A stretch of DNA of 64,000 nucleotides from the NCBI RefSeq assembly GCF_001509585.1, contig NZ_LNCI01000002.1, forward strand, positions 186,001 through 250,000. The letters are read 5' to 3'. The first letter of the stretch is position 1. Each line of letters opens with the position of its first letter. The stretch comes from Tropicimonas marinistellae (GTDB taxonomy: Bacteria; Pseudomonadota; Alphaproteobacteria; Rhodobacterales; Rhodobacteraceae). Made by a program: the position numbers and the translations under genes. The notes beneath the pieces were generated by a model. The model was not told the DNA's origin. It saw only the letters and a program-made list of their open reading frames with translations, and searched no databases. This document shows, piece by piece, positions 9,054 through 17,605 of the stretch.

Positions 9054-10091
9054 ATGGAAATCAGGACCGACCTGGCAGCCGCCGTTGGCAACACACCGCT
9101 CATTCGCCTTCGGGCGGCCAGCGAGGCCACCGGTTGCGAGATCCTCGGCAAGGCTGAGTTTCTCAATCCCGGCCAGTCGGTGAAGGACCGCGCGGCGCTG
9201 TTCATTATTCGCGACGCGATTGCAAAGGGCACCCTGCGCCCGGGCGGAACGATCGTCGAAGGAACCGCGGGCAATACCGGTATCGGCTTGGCGCTCGTTG
9301 GCGCGTCGATGGGGTTCAAGACGGTGATCGTTATCCCGGAAACCCAGAGCCAGGAGAAGAAGGACATGATCCGGCTCGCGGGTGCGCAGCTGGTGGAAGT
9401 GCCCGCGGTCCCCTATCGGAACCCCAACAATTACGTCAAGTATTCCGGGCGGTTGGCGGAGGAGCTTAACCGCGATGACCCGAATGGCGCGATCTGGGCC
9501 AACCAGTTCGACAATGTCGCCAACCGGCGGGCGCATGCTGAAGGGACGGGGCCGGAGATCTGGGCGCAGACCGAGGGCACAGTGGACGGCTTCATCTGTG
9601 CGGTGGGCTCGGGCGGCACGTTGGCGGGCGTGGGCGAGGCGCTTCAGCCCAAGGGGGTGAAGGTTGCGCTTTCCGACCCGATGGGGTCCGGCATGTACTC
9701 GCTCTTTGAGACAGGGACCGCGGCGCCGGAGGGCAATTCGATCACCGAAGGCATCGGGCAGGGTCGGATCACCGCGAACCTGGAGGGCTTTCGACCCGAC
9801 ATGGCATTCCAGGTGTCCGACGAGGACGCCTTGCCAGTGGTTTTCGATCTGCTTGAGCACGAAGGCCTCTGCCTCGGCGGTTCTTCGGGCATCAACGTGG
9901 CGGGTGCGATCCGCATGGCACGCGAGATGGGACCGGGTCACACCATCGTCACCGTGCTCTGCGATTACGGAACGCGCTACCAGTCCAAGCTGTTCAATCC
10001 GGACTTCCTGCGCGCAAAGGGTCTGCCGGTGCCGCATTGGCTGGAGAGTGACGCCGCGCTGCCGGTTCCGACCGTCTTCGAGGAGGCGTAG
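9054..10091 (+). CDS. cysK: Cysteine synthase (O-acetylserine sulfhydrylase)
   Basis: This 345-residue PLP enzyme makes L-cysteine from O-acetyl-L-serine and sulfide. The ATG at 9054 is chosen because GAGGGA lies just upstream and the family N-terminus (NTPLIRL) follows shortly. The PLP lysine is in NPGQSVKDRAA (near residue 43), the substrate loop is EGTAGNTGIG, and the phosphate-binding serine region is LGGSSGIN. The C-terminus (TVLCDYGTRYQSKLF) is of the type common in alphaproteobacterial cysteine synthases. Position after trgA-trgB matches the tellurite-resistance locus, where cysK itself contributes to resistance. Confidence 0.92.
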   Translation: MEIRTDLAAAVGNTPLIRLRAASEATGCEILGKAEFLNPGQSVKDRAALFIIRDAIAKGTLRPGGTIVEGTAGNTGIGLALVGASMGFKTVIVIPETQSQEKKDMIRLAGAQLVEVPAVPYRNPNNYVKYSGRLAEELNRDDPNGAIWANQFDNVANRRAHAEGTGPEIWAQTEGTVDGFICAVGSGGTLAGVGEALQPKGVKVALSDPMGSGMYSLFETGTAAPEGNSITEGIGQGRITANLEGFRPDMAFQVSDEDALPVVFDLLEHEGLCLGGSSGINVAGAIRMAREMGPGHTIVTVLCDYGTRYQSKLFNPDFLRAKGLPVPHWLESDAALPVPTVFEEA

Positions 10092-10093
10092 CC

Positions 10094-12604
10094 GTGCAAC
10101 GGCTGCTGGCTGGCGGGCTGGCGTTGCTGCTTGCGATGCTGGTGTGGATCGGGGTCCCACCGAGCGCCGACCGAGCGTTTTTTCATGATTTCGGTGCCGC
10201 ATGGGCGGCCACGGACGAAGCCGACGCGAGCGCGGCCGACCATTATTCTGAATGGGAGAAGGTTGCGACCCGTGCCGAGGAGGCACTTGCGGCCGCCCGC
10301 GCGTCCAATCAGGCATTCGAAGCGCTGCGCGGAACGCTGGTCGATTGGCGGGCGTTTTTCCTTGAGGAGCAACGCAGCCGCGAGACGTTGATCACCGCGC
10401 TGAACGACCGCATCGAGGCGCTCGGACCGGTCCCGGAAGAGGGGGCGAGCGAGAGCACGGAACTTGCCGCGTTGCGTGCCGATCTGGATGTCCAGCTGCA
10501 ACGTCTGATCACGCCGGTGCGCCAGGCAGAGGAAGCCTATGCGCGGGCGCAGGGATTGATCAGCCGCGTCGATCACCTTCTGCGGGAAAGGAAGACTCAG
10601 ACGCTGCTGGAACGCGGGCCCTCGCCGCTAAATCCGGCAAATGTCCGGAACGCGTTTGCTGACACGTTGACGGTCCTCCGCATAATTGGAAATGAACTGA
10701 GCTCGTCGCTCCACCTGAGCAGCGACCGTCGGCAGTTTTGGAATAACCTGCCGCAAATAACTATACTTCTGGCGCTTTCCGCGTTGCTGCTGACCTTCGG
10801 GCGGCCGGTTTTCTACCAACTCGTCAAGCGGCTTGTCCGGGAGAAGCGCAGCGACGACAGGATATTCGTCGTCGCCATGATCCTGTCGCTGGGTCAGTTT
10901 CTGATGCCGACAATCGGTATCTGGGCGCTCGCCACGGCGCTCAGGCTGACGGAGATGTTTGGCTCCGCGGGCGAAGGACTGCTCGATATCGTCCCACTTG
11001 TGGGGGCGGCGTTCTTTGCCGCGCGCTGGATCGGTGGCCAGACATTTCCGCGCGATGAAAACTGGCCCACGCCCCTGCAACTCAGCGCGCGGCAAAGGGT
11101 GCGCGGACGCTTCTATTCCAATGGTCTGGGGCTTCTCGTGGGCCTGGCAATCCTGCTGCGCCGCACCATGGACCTCTTCGTTTTCGAAACCGGGACGATT
11201 GCAGTTCTGGCCTTCCCGATCATCGCGTTGGCCGCGGTGTGTTTGGACGGATTGGGACGGCTCATCCTGACGAGCAGCCGTAAAGACAGCGGTGACGAAG
11301 CACTTGAGGCGGACGAAACGGCGGACATTCCGGGCGAACGCCGTTTCATCAAAGTGATCGGTCGCTTCATCGGGCACGCCTGTTTCTATGCCGCGATCCT
11401 GGGACCCGTCTTTGCGGCGATCGGCTATACGCGCGCAGGGGTCTTTTTCACGCTTTCGCCCGGATTGACTCTCGGTCTGCTGGCGCTCGTCATCTTCCTG
11501 CAGCAGCTTGCGGGCGGTCTGCTGGCACTCCTGGCTCCAAGCGACCGGGTGGGGGACGGGCTCCTGGCCGTTCTTGCCAAGTTCGCCATTGCCTTCGCGT
11601 CCCTGCCGTTCTTTGCCGTGATCTGGGGCGCGCGCTGGTCCGATATCGTGGAACTCTGGACCAAGCTGAACGAGGGCTACTCCTTTGGCGACGTGACGGT
11701 TTCGCCGTCCGGGCTCTTCATCCTTCTGCTGGTCTTCGGTGCCGGGTACGTGGCAACGCGCCTGTTGCAGGGCGCGGTGGGCAGTTCCGTGCTGCCGCGC
11801 ACATCGCTGGACCGCGGCGCACAAAAAGCGGTGAATGCCGGGCTCGGTTACGTCGGCATATTTCTGTCGGCGGTGATCGCCGTTTCGGTGGCCGGTCTGA
11901 ACCTCAGCAATCTGGCGATCGTCGCCGGTGCGCTTTCCGTCGGTGTCGGTTTCGGCCTGCAGAACATCGTGTCGAACTTCGTCTCCGGCCTGATCCTGCT
12001 GATCGAACGACCGGTGACGGAAGGCGACTGGATCGAAGTTGGCGGCATCATGGGCACGGTGAAGCGTATCTCGGTGCGCGCGACCACCGTCGAGACATTC
12101 GACCGGACCGACGTCGTGGTGCCGAATTCCGATTTCGTTACCGGACAGGTCACCAACTGGACGCGCGGCAACCTGAGCGGCCGGCTGATCCTGCCGGTGG
12201 GGGTCGCCTACGGGGCTGACACGCGCAAGGTGGCGCAGATCCTTCAGGAGATTGCCGAGGAACATCCGCTGGTCATCGTCAACCCGCCGCCGCTCATCGT
12301 CTTTCAAGGGTTCGGGGCGGATGCGTTGGAGTTCGAGATGCGGGTGATCTTGCGGGATATCAACTTCGGATTGAGTGCGCGTACGGAACTCAACCATCGG
12401 ATCGCGGAGCGTTTCGCTGAGGAAGGGATCGAGATTCCCTTCGCCCAACGTGACATCTGGCTTCGCAATCCCGAGGCGCTTGTGCCCGGCGCGAGGATGC
12501 CATCTGGCGGGCAGGGGGGCGATCAGGGGGCATCCGGCGCGGTCGCGACAGCCACGAACCGGCCCGATCCGGAGCCCTACTTGCCGTCGCAGGAGGATGA
12601 TTGA
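10094..12604 (+). CDS. DUF3772 / MscS-family mechanosensitive channel
   Basis: This 836-residue inner-membrane protein is built like the large MscS-type channels with a periplasmic N-terminal domain. It begins with GTG at 10094, seven bases after an AGGAGG ribosome binding site. A signal-like hydrophobic N-terminus (residues ~1-20) precedes a long helical, charged region (about 40-190) corresponding to DUF3772. Many transmembrane helices follow, then the MscS core at about residues 600-700, with GFGLQNIVSNFVSGLILLIE and VVVPNSDFVTGQVTNW. The tail is a low-complexity, glycine- and proline-rich segment. Its stop overlaps the ATG of alaX (TGATGA), which implies translational coupling. It would release solutes on hypo-osmotic shock. 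Confidence 0.88.
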   Translation: MQRLLAGGLALLLAMLVWIGVPPSADRAFFHDFGAAWAATDEADASAADHYSEWEKVATRAEEALAAARASNQAFEALRGTLVDWRAFFLEEQRSRETLITALNDRIEALGPVPEEGASESTELAALRADLDVQLQRLITPVRQAEEAYARAQGLISRVDHLLRERKTQTLLERGPSPLNPANVRNAFADTLTVLRIIGNELSSSLHLSSDRRQFWNNLPQITILLALSALLLTFGRPVFYQLVKRLVREKRSDDRIFVVAMILSLGQFLMPTIGIWALATALRLTEMFGSAGEGLLDIVPLVGAAFFAARWIGGQTFPRDENWPTPLQLSARQRVRGRFYSNGLGLLVGLAILLRRTMDLFVFETGTIAVLAFPIIALAAVCLDGLGRLILTSSRKDSGDEALEADETADIPGERRFIKVIGRFIGHACFYAAILGPVFAAIGYTRAGVFFTLSPGLTLGLLALVIFLQQLAGGLLALLAPSDRVGDGLLAVLAKFAIAFASLPFFAVIWGARWSDIVELWTKLNEGYSFGDVTVSPSGLFILLLVFGAGYVATRLLQGAVGSSVLPRTSLDRGAQKAVNAGLGYVGIFLSAVIAVSVAGLNLSNLAIVAGALSVGVGFGLQNIVSNFVSGLILLIERPVTEGDWIEVGGIMGTVKRISVRATTVETFDRTDVVVPNSDFVTGQVTNWTRGNLSGRLILPVGVAYGADTRKVAQILQEIAEEHPLVIVNPPPLIVFQGFGADALEFEMRVILRDINFGLSARTELNHRIAERFAEEGIEIPFAQRDIWLRNPEALVPGARMPSGGQGGDQGASGAVATATNRPDPEPYLPSQEDD

Positions 12605-13326
12605 TGACAGAGATGCTGTTCCGCCATGACCCCTACATGCGGGAGGCCATCGGCACCGTGACTGCACACACGCCGGAAGGCGGCGTGGTGCTTGACGCGA
12701 CGATCTTCTACCCCACCGGCGGCGGCCAGCCGGGCGATAGTGGCGCGTTGCACTGGCAGGACCGGGTTCTGGAGATTGCAACGACGCTCAAGGGGAGCGG
12801 CGGCGATGAGATCGTCCTCGTGCCGGCGGAAGCCGCGGCCCTTCCGCCGGTGGGAACTGCTGTCAGACAGGCCCTCGACTGGGAACGGCGCTATCGGCAC
12901 ATGCGCGTTCACACCGGGTTGCATCTGCTTTCCGTCGTCATCCCGTTGCCGGTCACGGGCGGCGCCGTGGCCGCGGAGAAAGGGCGGCTCGATTTCAACA
13001 TGCCGGAGGCGTTGGATGACAAGGATGCGCTCCAGGCGGCGCTGCAGGAACTAATCGACCGGGACCTGCCGGTGCGCGAAGACTGGATTTCGGAGGCGGA
13101 GCTGACGGCCAATCCGGAACTGGTCAAGACGATGTCGGTGAAACCACCCGTTGGAAGAGGACCTGTGCGCCTGGTGCGTATCGGCGACGGTGCAACGCAG
13201 ATCGACCTGCAGCCGTGCGGAGGCACCCACGTGGCCTCAACCGGCGAGATCGGCCGCATCCGGATCGGAAAGGTGGAGAAGAAGGGCGCGCAAAATCGGC
13301 GGGTGAACATGCATCTGGCGAATTGA
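12604..13326 (+). CDS. Alanyl-tRNA editing protein AlaX (trans-editing hydrolase)
   Basis: This 240-residue free-standing editing domain homologous to that of alanyl-tRNA synthetase would hydrolyse mischarged Ser-tRNA(Ala) (or Gly-tRNA(Ala)). The zinc-binding motifs are visible: HTGLH near residue 102 and CGGTH near residue 206. It starts [13 protein letters not shown], as in the family. Its ATG overlaps the stop of the channel gene. The downstream gene is a serine tRNA, a thematic coincidence with Ser mischarging that I do not read as functional. Confidence 0.88.
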   Translation: MTEMLFRHDPYMREAIGTVTAHTPEGGVVLDATIFYPTGGGQPGDSGALHWQDRVLEIATTLKGSGGDEIVLVPAEAAALPPVGTAVRQALDWERRYRHMRVHTGLHLLSVVIPLPVTGGAVAAEKGRLDFNMPEALDDKDALQAALQELIDRDLPVREDWISEAELTANPELVKTMSVKPPVGRGPVRLVRIGDGATQIDLQPCGGTHVASTGEIGRIRIGKVEKKGAQNRRVNMHLAN

Positions 13327-13408
13327 CGGGAACCGGGGCGCGATACGCGTTTTCCATGCGTTATCCGCTTGCATCCCTCCCGGCGTTGCGGCTAAACCCT
13401 CGTCCACC

Positions 13409-13498
13409 GGAGAGGTGGCCGAGTGGTCGAAGGCGCACGCCTGGAAAGTGTGTAGGCGGGAAACCGTCTCCAGGGTTCGAATCCCTGTCTCTCCGCCA
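13409..13498 (+). tRNA. tRNA-Ser, anticodon GGA
   Basis: A 90-base class II tRNA with encoded CCA. The acceptor GGAGAGG pairs with TCTCTCC (one G-T pair) before the G discriminator. The anticodon stem CACGC/GTGTG encloses the loop CTGGAAA, so the anticodon is GGA (reads UCC/UCU). A long variable arm (GTAGGCGGGAAACCGTCTC region) and a GGTTCGAATCC T arm confirm a serine tRNA. The accessory region starts directly behind its 3' end, making it the likely attachment site of the island. Confidence 0.95.
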
Positions 13499-13792
13499 CT
13501 TGCCTCCGCGAAAGTGTTCTCCCGATCCGACTACGGCCGGATTTTGTCGTTGTGTTCAAGGGTTATGCGGGGTGGGCTATTCACCGACCTCAGTGTCGGG
13601 AGGTCAGAAAGCGGTCTCTTAAGGCCGATATTCTCCGGACCTGTTGACTTCGAGTATTTGGTACTCACCGTGTAACGTTCTGTTTCTCAATGGGAAAAGT
13701 TCGCGCCGAAATCGTTTCTGATATTGGTCGCACCTGGTTCGTTGGGAACTGTCGTCAAACAAAACATGACGCTCCGCCCAGACTATGACTTC

Positions 13793-14116
13793 GCCACGCG
13801 AGACCTCGGTGAGCCGGAGACTGTCTACTCGTTCGTCGACGGCATCGCCGAGCGCATCCGGCCGGGACAGCGGCGCGAGTCGGTGATGGCAGCCTAGGGG
13901 TTCACGGCGACGGGTCAGCGCGTGCTGCCGCACTTTATGGCAGGATCGAAGGAAGATGTAATGACTGTCAGCTATTTCATTCAGGACATGCGTGCCCGAG
14001 GGCTGGGTGATCCGCTGCTGGTCGTCTCGGACGGCGCGCCCGGTGTGATCAAGGCGATTAAGACCTGCTTTCCGCGATCGATCTGCCAGCGCTGCCTCGC
14101 ACACCGGATGGCCTAG
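13793..14116 (+). pseudogene. IS256-family (Mutator-type) transposase fragment
   Basis: The reading frame gives an internal piece of an IS256-type transposase. It runs from FVDGIAERIRPGQRRES through LPHFMAGSKEDVMTV to LLVVSDGAPGVIKAIKTCF and QRCLAHRM, covering two of the catalytic-core aspartate regions. It has no N-terminal or C-terminal part. A TAG at 13895-13897 replaces what is normally a tryptophan codon (AAWG), and the frame ends at TAG 14114-14116. It is a dead remnant. No inverted repeats could be assigned. Confidence 0.75.
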
Positions 14117-14522
14117 CCAACTCCATGAAGACTACATTGATAGCGGCCTTTGTCTTGCCAGTCTTCGCAGGAGCAGATTTTCCTCAACCCGGGCGGGTGG
14201 CGCCCCGACCCTCTAGGCCCTCGAAGTTTTCGACTATTTGCCGATCGCGCGGTACGCGACCCCATAGCCCTTCGTATTGCGGTCGTCATGGCTGCAACGG
14301 GTGAGTGCGGCCATGGTCCTGGCTCGTGTAGTTCACGGGCGCAGGATAAACGGGTCAACTCTACCACACCCTAGTCTATCGGTTCCGATCCCGGTCGTAT
14401 CGAGCACCTTGCGAGTTCAAAGACTATGATCTCTGAAAAGCTTTATGCGTTGCTATTAAAATATAACCAAAGCTACTTGTAACATACATCGATATGCTCT
14501 AGATAAGCGCCGAAAGCTACTT
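14117..14522. other. Intergenic stretch, apparently degenerate DNA
   Basis: I see no gene in these ~400 bases between the transposase remnant and the GIY-YIG gene. Short frames on both strands show no recognisable family. The last 120 bases turn AT-rich and may hold the promoter of the GIY-YIG/DGQHR/RelA-SpoT operon. The ~290 bases between the tRNA and the transposase fragment (13499-13792) likewise show nothing I can name. Confidence 0.4.
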
Positions 14523-14909
14523 ATGGAGAGAGAAATGCTTGCCGAAAGAACGCGCCATTGGCGTAGCGTCCGGGTCCCGGGAGCGACCCCGTCGCGTATC
14601 CCCGCGCTGCCGGGCGTCTACGTCATCGCCGACGTTCTTGAAGTTGCTTCATTGAGGCTTCGAGTTGAACCGATCTACGTCGGCAAGACCTACAGCCTGA
14701 GGCGTCGAATCGGTGAGCACCTAGATCCTTGGAGGACCCACAATGCTTCTCTGTCGCGCCGCCTGACTGCCGGCCCTAAGAATTCGAAATTTGAGCTCTG
14801 GTTCCAAGTGCTTGAGCGAAATGAGATCAGCAAAGCCGAGAAGGAGCTGATCAAAGCACTTCAGCCGGAGGCCAACATCATACGCTATGGAGAAAACAAT
14901 GACCTCTGA
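14523..14909 (+). CDS. GIY-YIG-type nuclease domain protein
   Basis: This 128-residue protein is built almost entirely of a GIY-YIG-like domain. The motif halves are LPGVYVIAD (GVY for GIY) and PIYVGKT (YVG for YIG). The expected arginine lies in LRRRIGEHL and the metal-binding glutamate in KAEKELIKALQPEANI. Such domains cleave one DNA strand per active site in repair, restriction and homing enzymes. The start at 14523 is the first ATG; a second at 14535 is possible. Its stop lies 23 bases inside the next gene, so it is the first gene of a three-gene overlapping operon. Whether it is a nuclease or only a fold relative is not proven. Confidence 0.7.
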   Translation: MEREMLAERTRHWRSVRVPGATPSRIPALPGVYVIADVLEVASLRLRVEPIYVGKTYSLRRRIGEHLDPWRTHNASLSRRLTAGPKNSKFELWFQVLERNEISKAEKELIKALQPEANIIRYGENNDL

Positions 14910-16581
14910 AACAATGCCCCGTGCGGGCGACATCACTTTGGACGAAATCAAAGAGATGGAGGCGCTGGAGCGGAAGCAAGCGCAAACGCTAAGCAGGTTA
15001 CTTGACAATGCGCTGCAGAAGGATGGTCACGCGATCGTACTTCGCGGCGTGATGGGCAGCACGCTTGCCGATACTGGTGCAAATGTAGGGGTGCCTTCCT
15101 ACACCGCTGTTCACACCCTTCGGTATGTGAGCGACCCGGTGAAGATCAAGATGGGTTCGGAGATGCCGTTCCTTCGGAACTACATCGACGACGAGGGCCA
15201 GGTGCAAGTTGACAAGGGCAACGCGGCTGACCTTGCTCAAAGGGCGCCGGATTGGACACGCCAGCCTGCGCTCACGGCCTACCTGCTTCACGACAAGAAC
15301 CACAAGTTTGGTACGATTCTGGCTGTCGTTAGCCCTGCTTGGGTCGACGACCCCAAGCATGAGAATTGGAGCAGTGATGGCCGAGCACTGAAGTCCGCGG
15401 TGGAGTTTGAGGCTCTCGATTCCAGTGGCAACATGGGCCTCATAGATCTCCGGCACGTAGACACCTATGCTCTGGACGGGCAACACCGGATTATGGGTAT
15501 TCGAGGCATCCAGGCGCTCCAGGAGGGACGCCTTGATTTTCGGAAGAAGGGCGGAGCGCCGACCGGGAAATACACAACCCGGGAGGAATTCCTTGATGCA
15601 TTCAAGGTCGAAGAAGCCCGACTAAAGTCGACGCTAGACGAACAAATCTCGGTTGAGTACATCCCTGCCGTGATTAAGGGCGAGACGGCCTCTCAAGCCA
15701 AACAACGTGTCCGCTCGGTCTTTGTTGCGATCAACAGCTACGCCAAGCGGACGGACAAAGGCGAGAACATCCTGCTTGATGAGTCGAACGGGTTTGCGCT
15801 CGTCGGGCGTCATGCCGGGCTTTCGCATCCGCTTTTTGAGGCGCCGAAGGAGAAGTCCAGAGTGAATTGGAAGACTTCCAGTCTTCCGAAGCGCAGTGTG
15901 TGGATTACGACTCTGCAAGCGCTGAAGGACATGACGGAAAACTATCTCTCATCGGTCGCGCCAGATCTCGCAAAATCTTGGGAGCCGAAGTTCAAAGGTC
16001 AAGTTCCCCTGCGTCCCTCTGAGCAGGAATTGAAGAGCGGACAGGAGTTGTTCGAGGAATTCCTCGACCACCTGAAGCGCCTTCCGGTCTTCAGGCGGGT
16101 TGATAGCCTGGAAGACATCGATGCGATGCGTCTGTTCGATCCTGATGAGCCAAACGGTGAGGGGCACCTGCTTCTTCGGCCGATCGGCCAAACAATCCTG
16201 GCTCGGGCGGTCGGAGATCTCGTTGCGGGTGGAATGTCGCTCGATCAGATCTTCGAAAAATTGCGGCGGATGGATTCGGATGGCGGCTTCAACCAGCAGC
16301 TGCCCAGCAACGTCTGGTATGGGGTGACATTCGATCCTGCTGGCCGAAAGATGATCATGAGCAATCAAAACCTCGCTGCGAAGCTGCTGGTCTATATGAT
16401 CAGAGGCGGTGATCAGGCTGAGCAGTCCGCTCTCATGGATGGGGCCCCCGATACCAAGGGCAAAGGTGTTAGGGTGCTGCGCGCAAACGACGATCAATCC
16501 ATGTGGCGCAACTTCGAAGGTAAACTGGTGCCCATGGAGGACAACAGCTACGGTTCGAGCTTGCCCGTGCCGGTGAAGTAG
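14887..16581 (+). CDS. DGQHR-domain protein, DndB-like
   Basis: This 564-residue protein carries the DGQHR motif (YALDGQHRIMGIRG, motif at residues 197-201) that defines the DndB-type family, a ParB-like fold linked to DNA phosphorothioation. It is about 200 residues longer than the canonical DndB encoded at 18.9-20.0 kb and aligns by eye with it only around the motif and the following VFVAINSYAKRTDKGE block. It overlaps the GIY-YIG gene by 23 bases, and its TAG shares one base with the GTG of the RelA/SpoT-like gene, so the three are almost certainly co-translated. An in-frame ATG at 14899 is an alternative start. Its role in sensing or binding DNA is inference. Confidence 0.72.
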   Translation: MEKTMTSETMPRAGDITLDEIKEMEALERKQAQTLSRLLDNALQKDGHAIVLRGVMGSTLADTGANVGVPSYTAVHTLRYVSDPVKIKMGSEMPFLRNYIDDEGQVQVDKGNAADLAQRAPDWTRQPALTAYLLHDKNHKFGTILAVVSPAWVDDPKHENWSSDGRALKSAVEFEALDSSGNMGLIDLRHVDTYALDGQHRIMGIRGIQALQEGRLDFRKKGGAPTGKYTTREEFLDAFKVEEARLKSTLDEQISVEYIPAVIKGETASQAKQRVRSVFVAINSYAKRTDKGENILLDESNGFALVGRHAGLSHPLFEAPKEKSRVNWKTSSLPKRSVWITTLQALKDMTENYLSSVAPDLAKSWEPKFKGQVPLRPSEQELKSGQELFEEFLDHLKRLPVFRRVDSLEDIDAMRLFDPDEPNGEGHLLLRPIGQTILARAVGDLVAGGMSLDQIFEKLRRMDSDGGFNQQLPSNVWYGVTFDPAGRKMIMSNQNLAAKLLVYMIRGGDQAEQSALMDGAPDTKGKGVRVLRANDDQSMWRNFEGKLVPMEDNSYGSSLPVPVK

Positions 16582-17477
16582 TGTCCAGCGAGCTCTCGAA
16601 AGCTGGCCTGAAACAGCTTGGGAAACGGCTTAGGGCGGTGGTGACTCCGGAGGATTTAGATCTTCTGGATCACTACCGTCGCCGCTTCGACCCGTCACTC
16701 GTCGACATGAACGCCAGGTTGGTCGGCGAAATCGATTCCACCGACGTTGATGCTCTGGTTTCCGGCAGAATCAAAAGAACAAAGTCCATTGTACGAAAGC
16801 TCGTTCGGGAACCAACGATGGATCTTTCCCGCATGGCAGATATTGCGGGTCTTCGCGTCATAGTCCGCACAACCGACGACCAGAATGCTCTGGTCGGCCT
16901 GATCGAGGCCCAGGTTGAAAAGTCTCGGGTCATGGATCGCCGGAACGATCGAACTGAATACAGAGCAATCCATGTAACAGGCACTCACAACGATTTGCCT
17001 ATCGAGATCCAGCTACGCTCAATCCCGCAACAATTGTGGGCTAACGAATCCGAGAGCCTAGGCGAGCAAGTAAAAGAGGGAGGCGGGACCGACGAAGAGA
17101 GGGCGTACTTGGACGCATTGTCCGCAGCGATCTTTGACTTTGAAGAAAGTGTACCCGGAGCTTCCGGCCAGATAGGGCACCGCCTCGCGTCAGCGCGGCA
17201 GCCCTTTGAGTACCGTATGCCTTGGATCGAAAGGAAATTCAACGCAGCCATCGATGCTATTGACGCGCACGAAGTTAGATCAGAGCTCTTGATCTTTGAT
17301 GGGCGCACGTCTGACATCATCAAAGCGATAAGCTTTGGAGCTTCGGAAAGGTCTGATGCGGTCGCCGAATTCGAGCACTTGAGCAGGACGCTTGATCCGG
17401 TGCGCTTTGACGTTCTCATACTAAATTCGACATCGCATGCGGCGTTGTGCGTAACGCATCCCAGATTCTATCTCTAA
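16581..17477 (+). CDS. RelA/SpoT-like nucleotidyltransferase domain protein
   Basis: This 298-residue protein has the core of a (p)ppGpp-synthetase-like domain: RIKRTKSIVRKL (63-74), ADIAGLRVIV (86-95), EYRAIHV (126-132) and IEIQLRS (141-147). It starts at a GTG that overlaps the preceding TAG by one base. There is no HD hydrolase, TGS or ACT domain, so it resembles small alarmone synthetases and toxic small alarmone synthetases. The histidine and tyrosine usual after the EIQ(L/V)RT motif (pattern WAxxEH..KYK) are replaced by ANESESLGEQVK, so the nucleotide specificity may differ. The C-terminal ~130 residues are not recognised. Coupling to a DGQHR protein and a GIY-YIG protein suggests a defence effector, not stringent-response housekeeping. 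Confidence 0.75.
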   Translation: MSSELSKAGLKQLGKRLRAVVTPEDLDLLDHYRRRFDPSLVDMNARLVGEIDSTDVDALVSGRIKRTKSIVRKLVREPTMDLSRMADIAGLRVIVRTTDDQNALVGLIEAQVEKSRVMDRRNDRTEYRAIHVTGTHNDLPIEIQLRSIPQQLWANESESLGEQVKEGGGTDEERAYLDALSAAIFDFEESVPGASGQIGHRLASARQPFEYRMPWIERKFNAAIDAIDAHEVRSELLIFDGRTSDIIKAISFGASERSDAVAEFEHLSRTLDPVRFDVLILNSTSHAALCVTHPRFYL

Positions 17478-17605
17478 CTGGTCGACCAAAGACCGATGAT
17501 CACAGAGATGCTCGGTTGCTTGGGGCGCATTCCGTCTTTGTCTTGCCCTTGCCGTGGCTAGGCCTCGATCGGTCAAATGATTGGCCTTTGCCAATTGTGC
17601 CAAGT

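Noticed and set aside
8007-10316. 769-codon minus-strand open frame opposite trgB and cysK
   Set aside because: It runs antisense through two clear enzyme genes, has no recognisable domain, and is arginine- and histidine-rich as expected from the complement of GC-rich coding DNA.
10628-12781. 717-codon minus-strand open frame opposite the MscS-type channel
   Set aside because: Antisense shadow of a channel gene with clear domains; composition (many R, Q, H, D) is typical of a complement frame.
13793-14116. Functional IS256 element
   Set aside because: It is an internal piece with an internal stop, no ends and no full catalytic triad.
16581-17477. Housekeeping RelA/SpoT
   Set aside because: No HD, TGS or ACT domain, unusual residues after the EIQLR strand, and operon context with defence-type genes.
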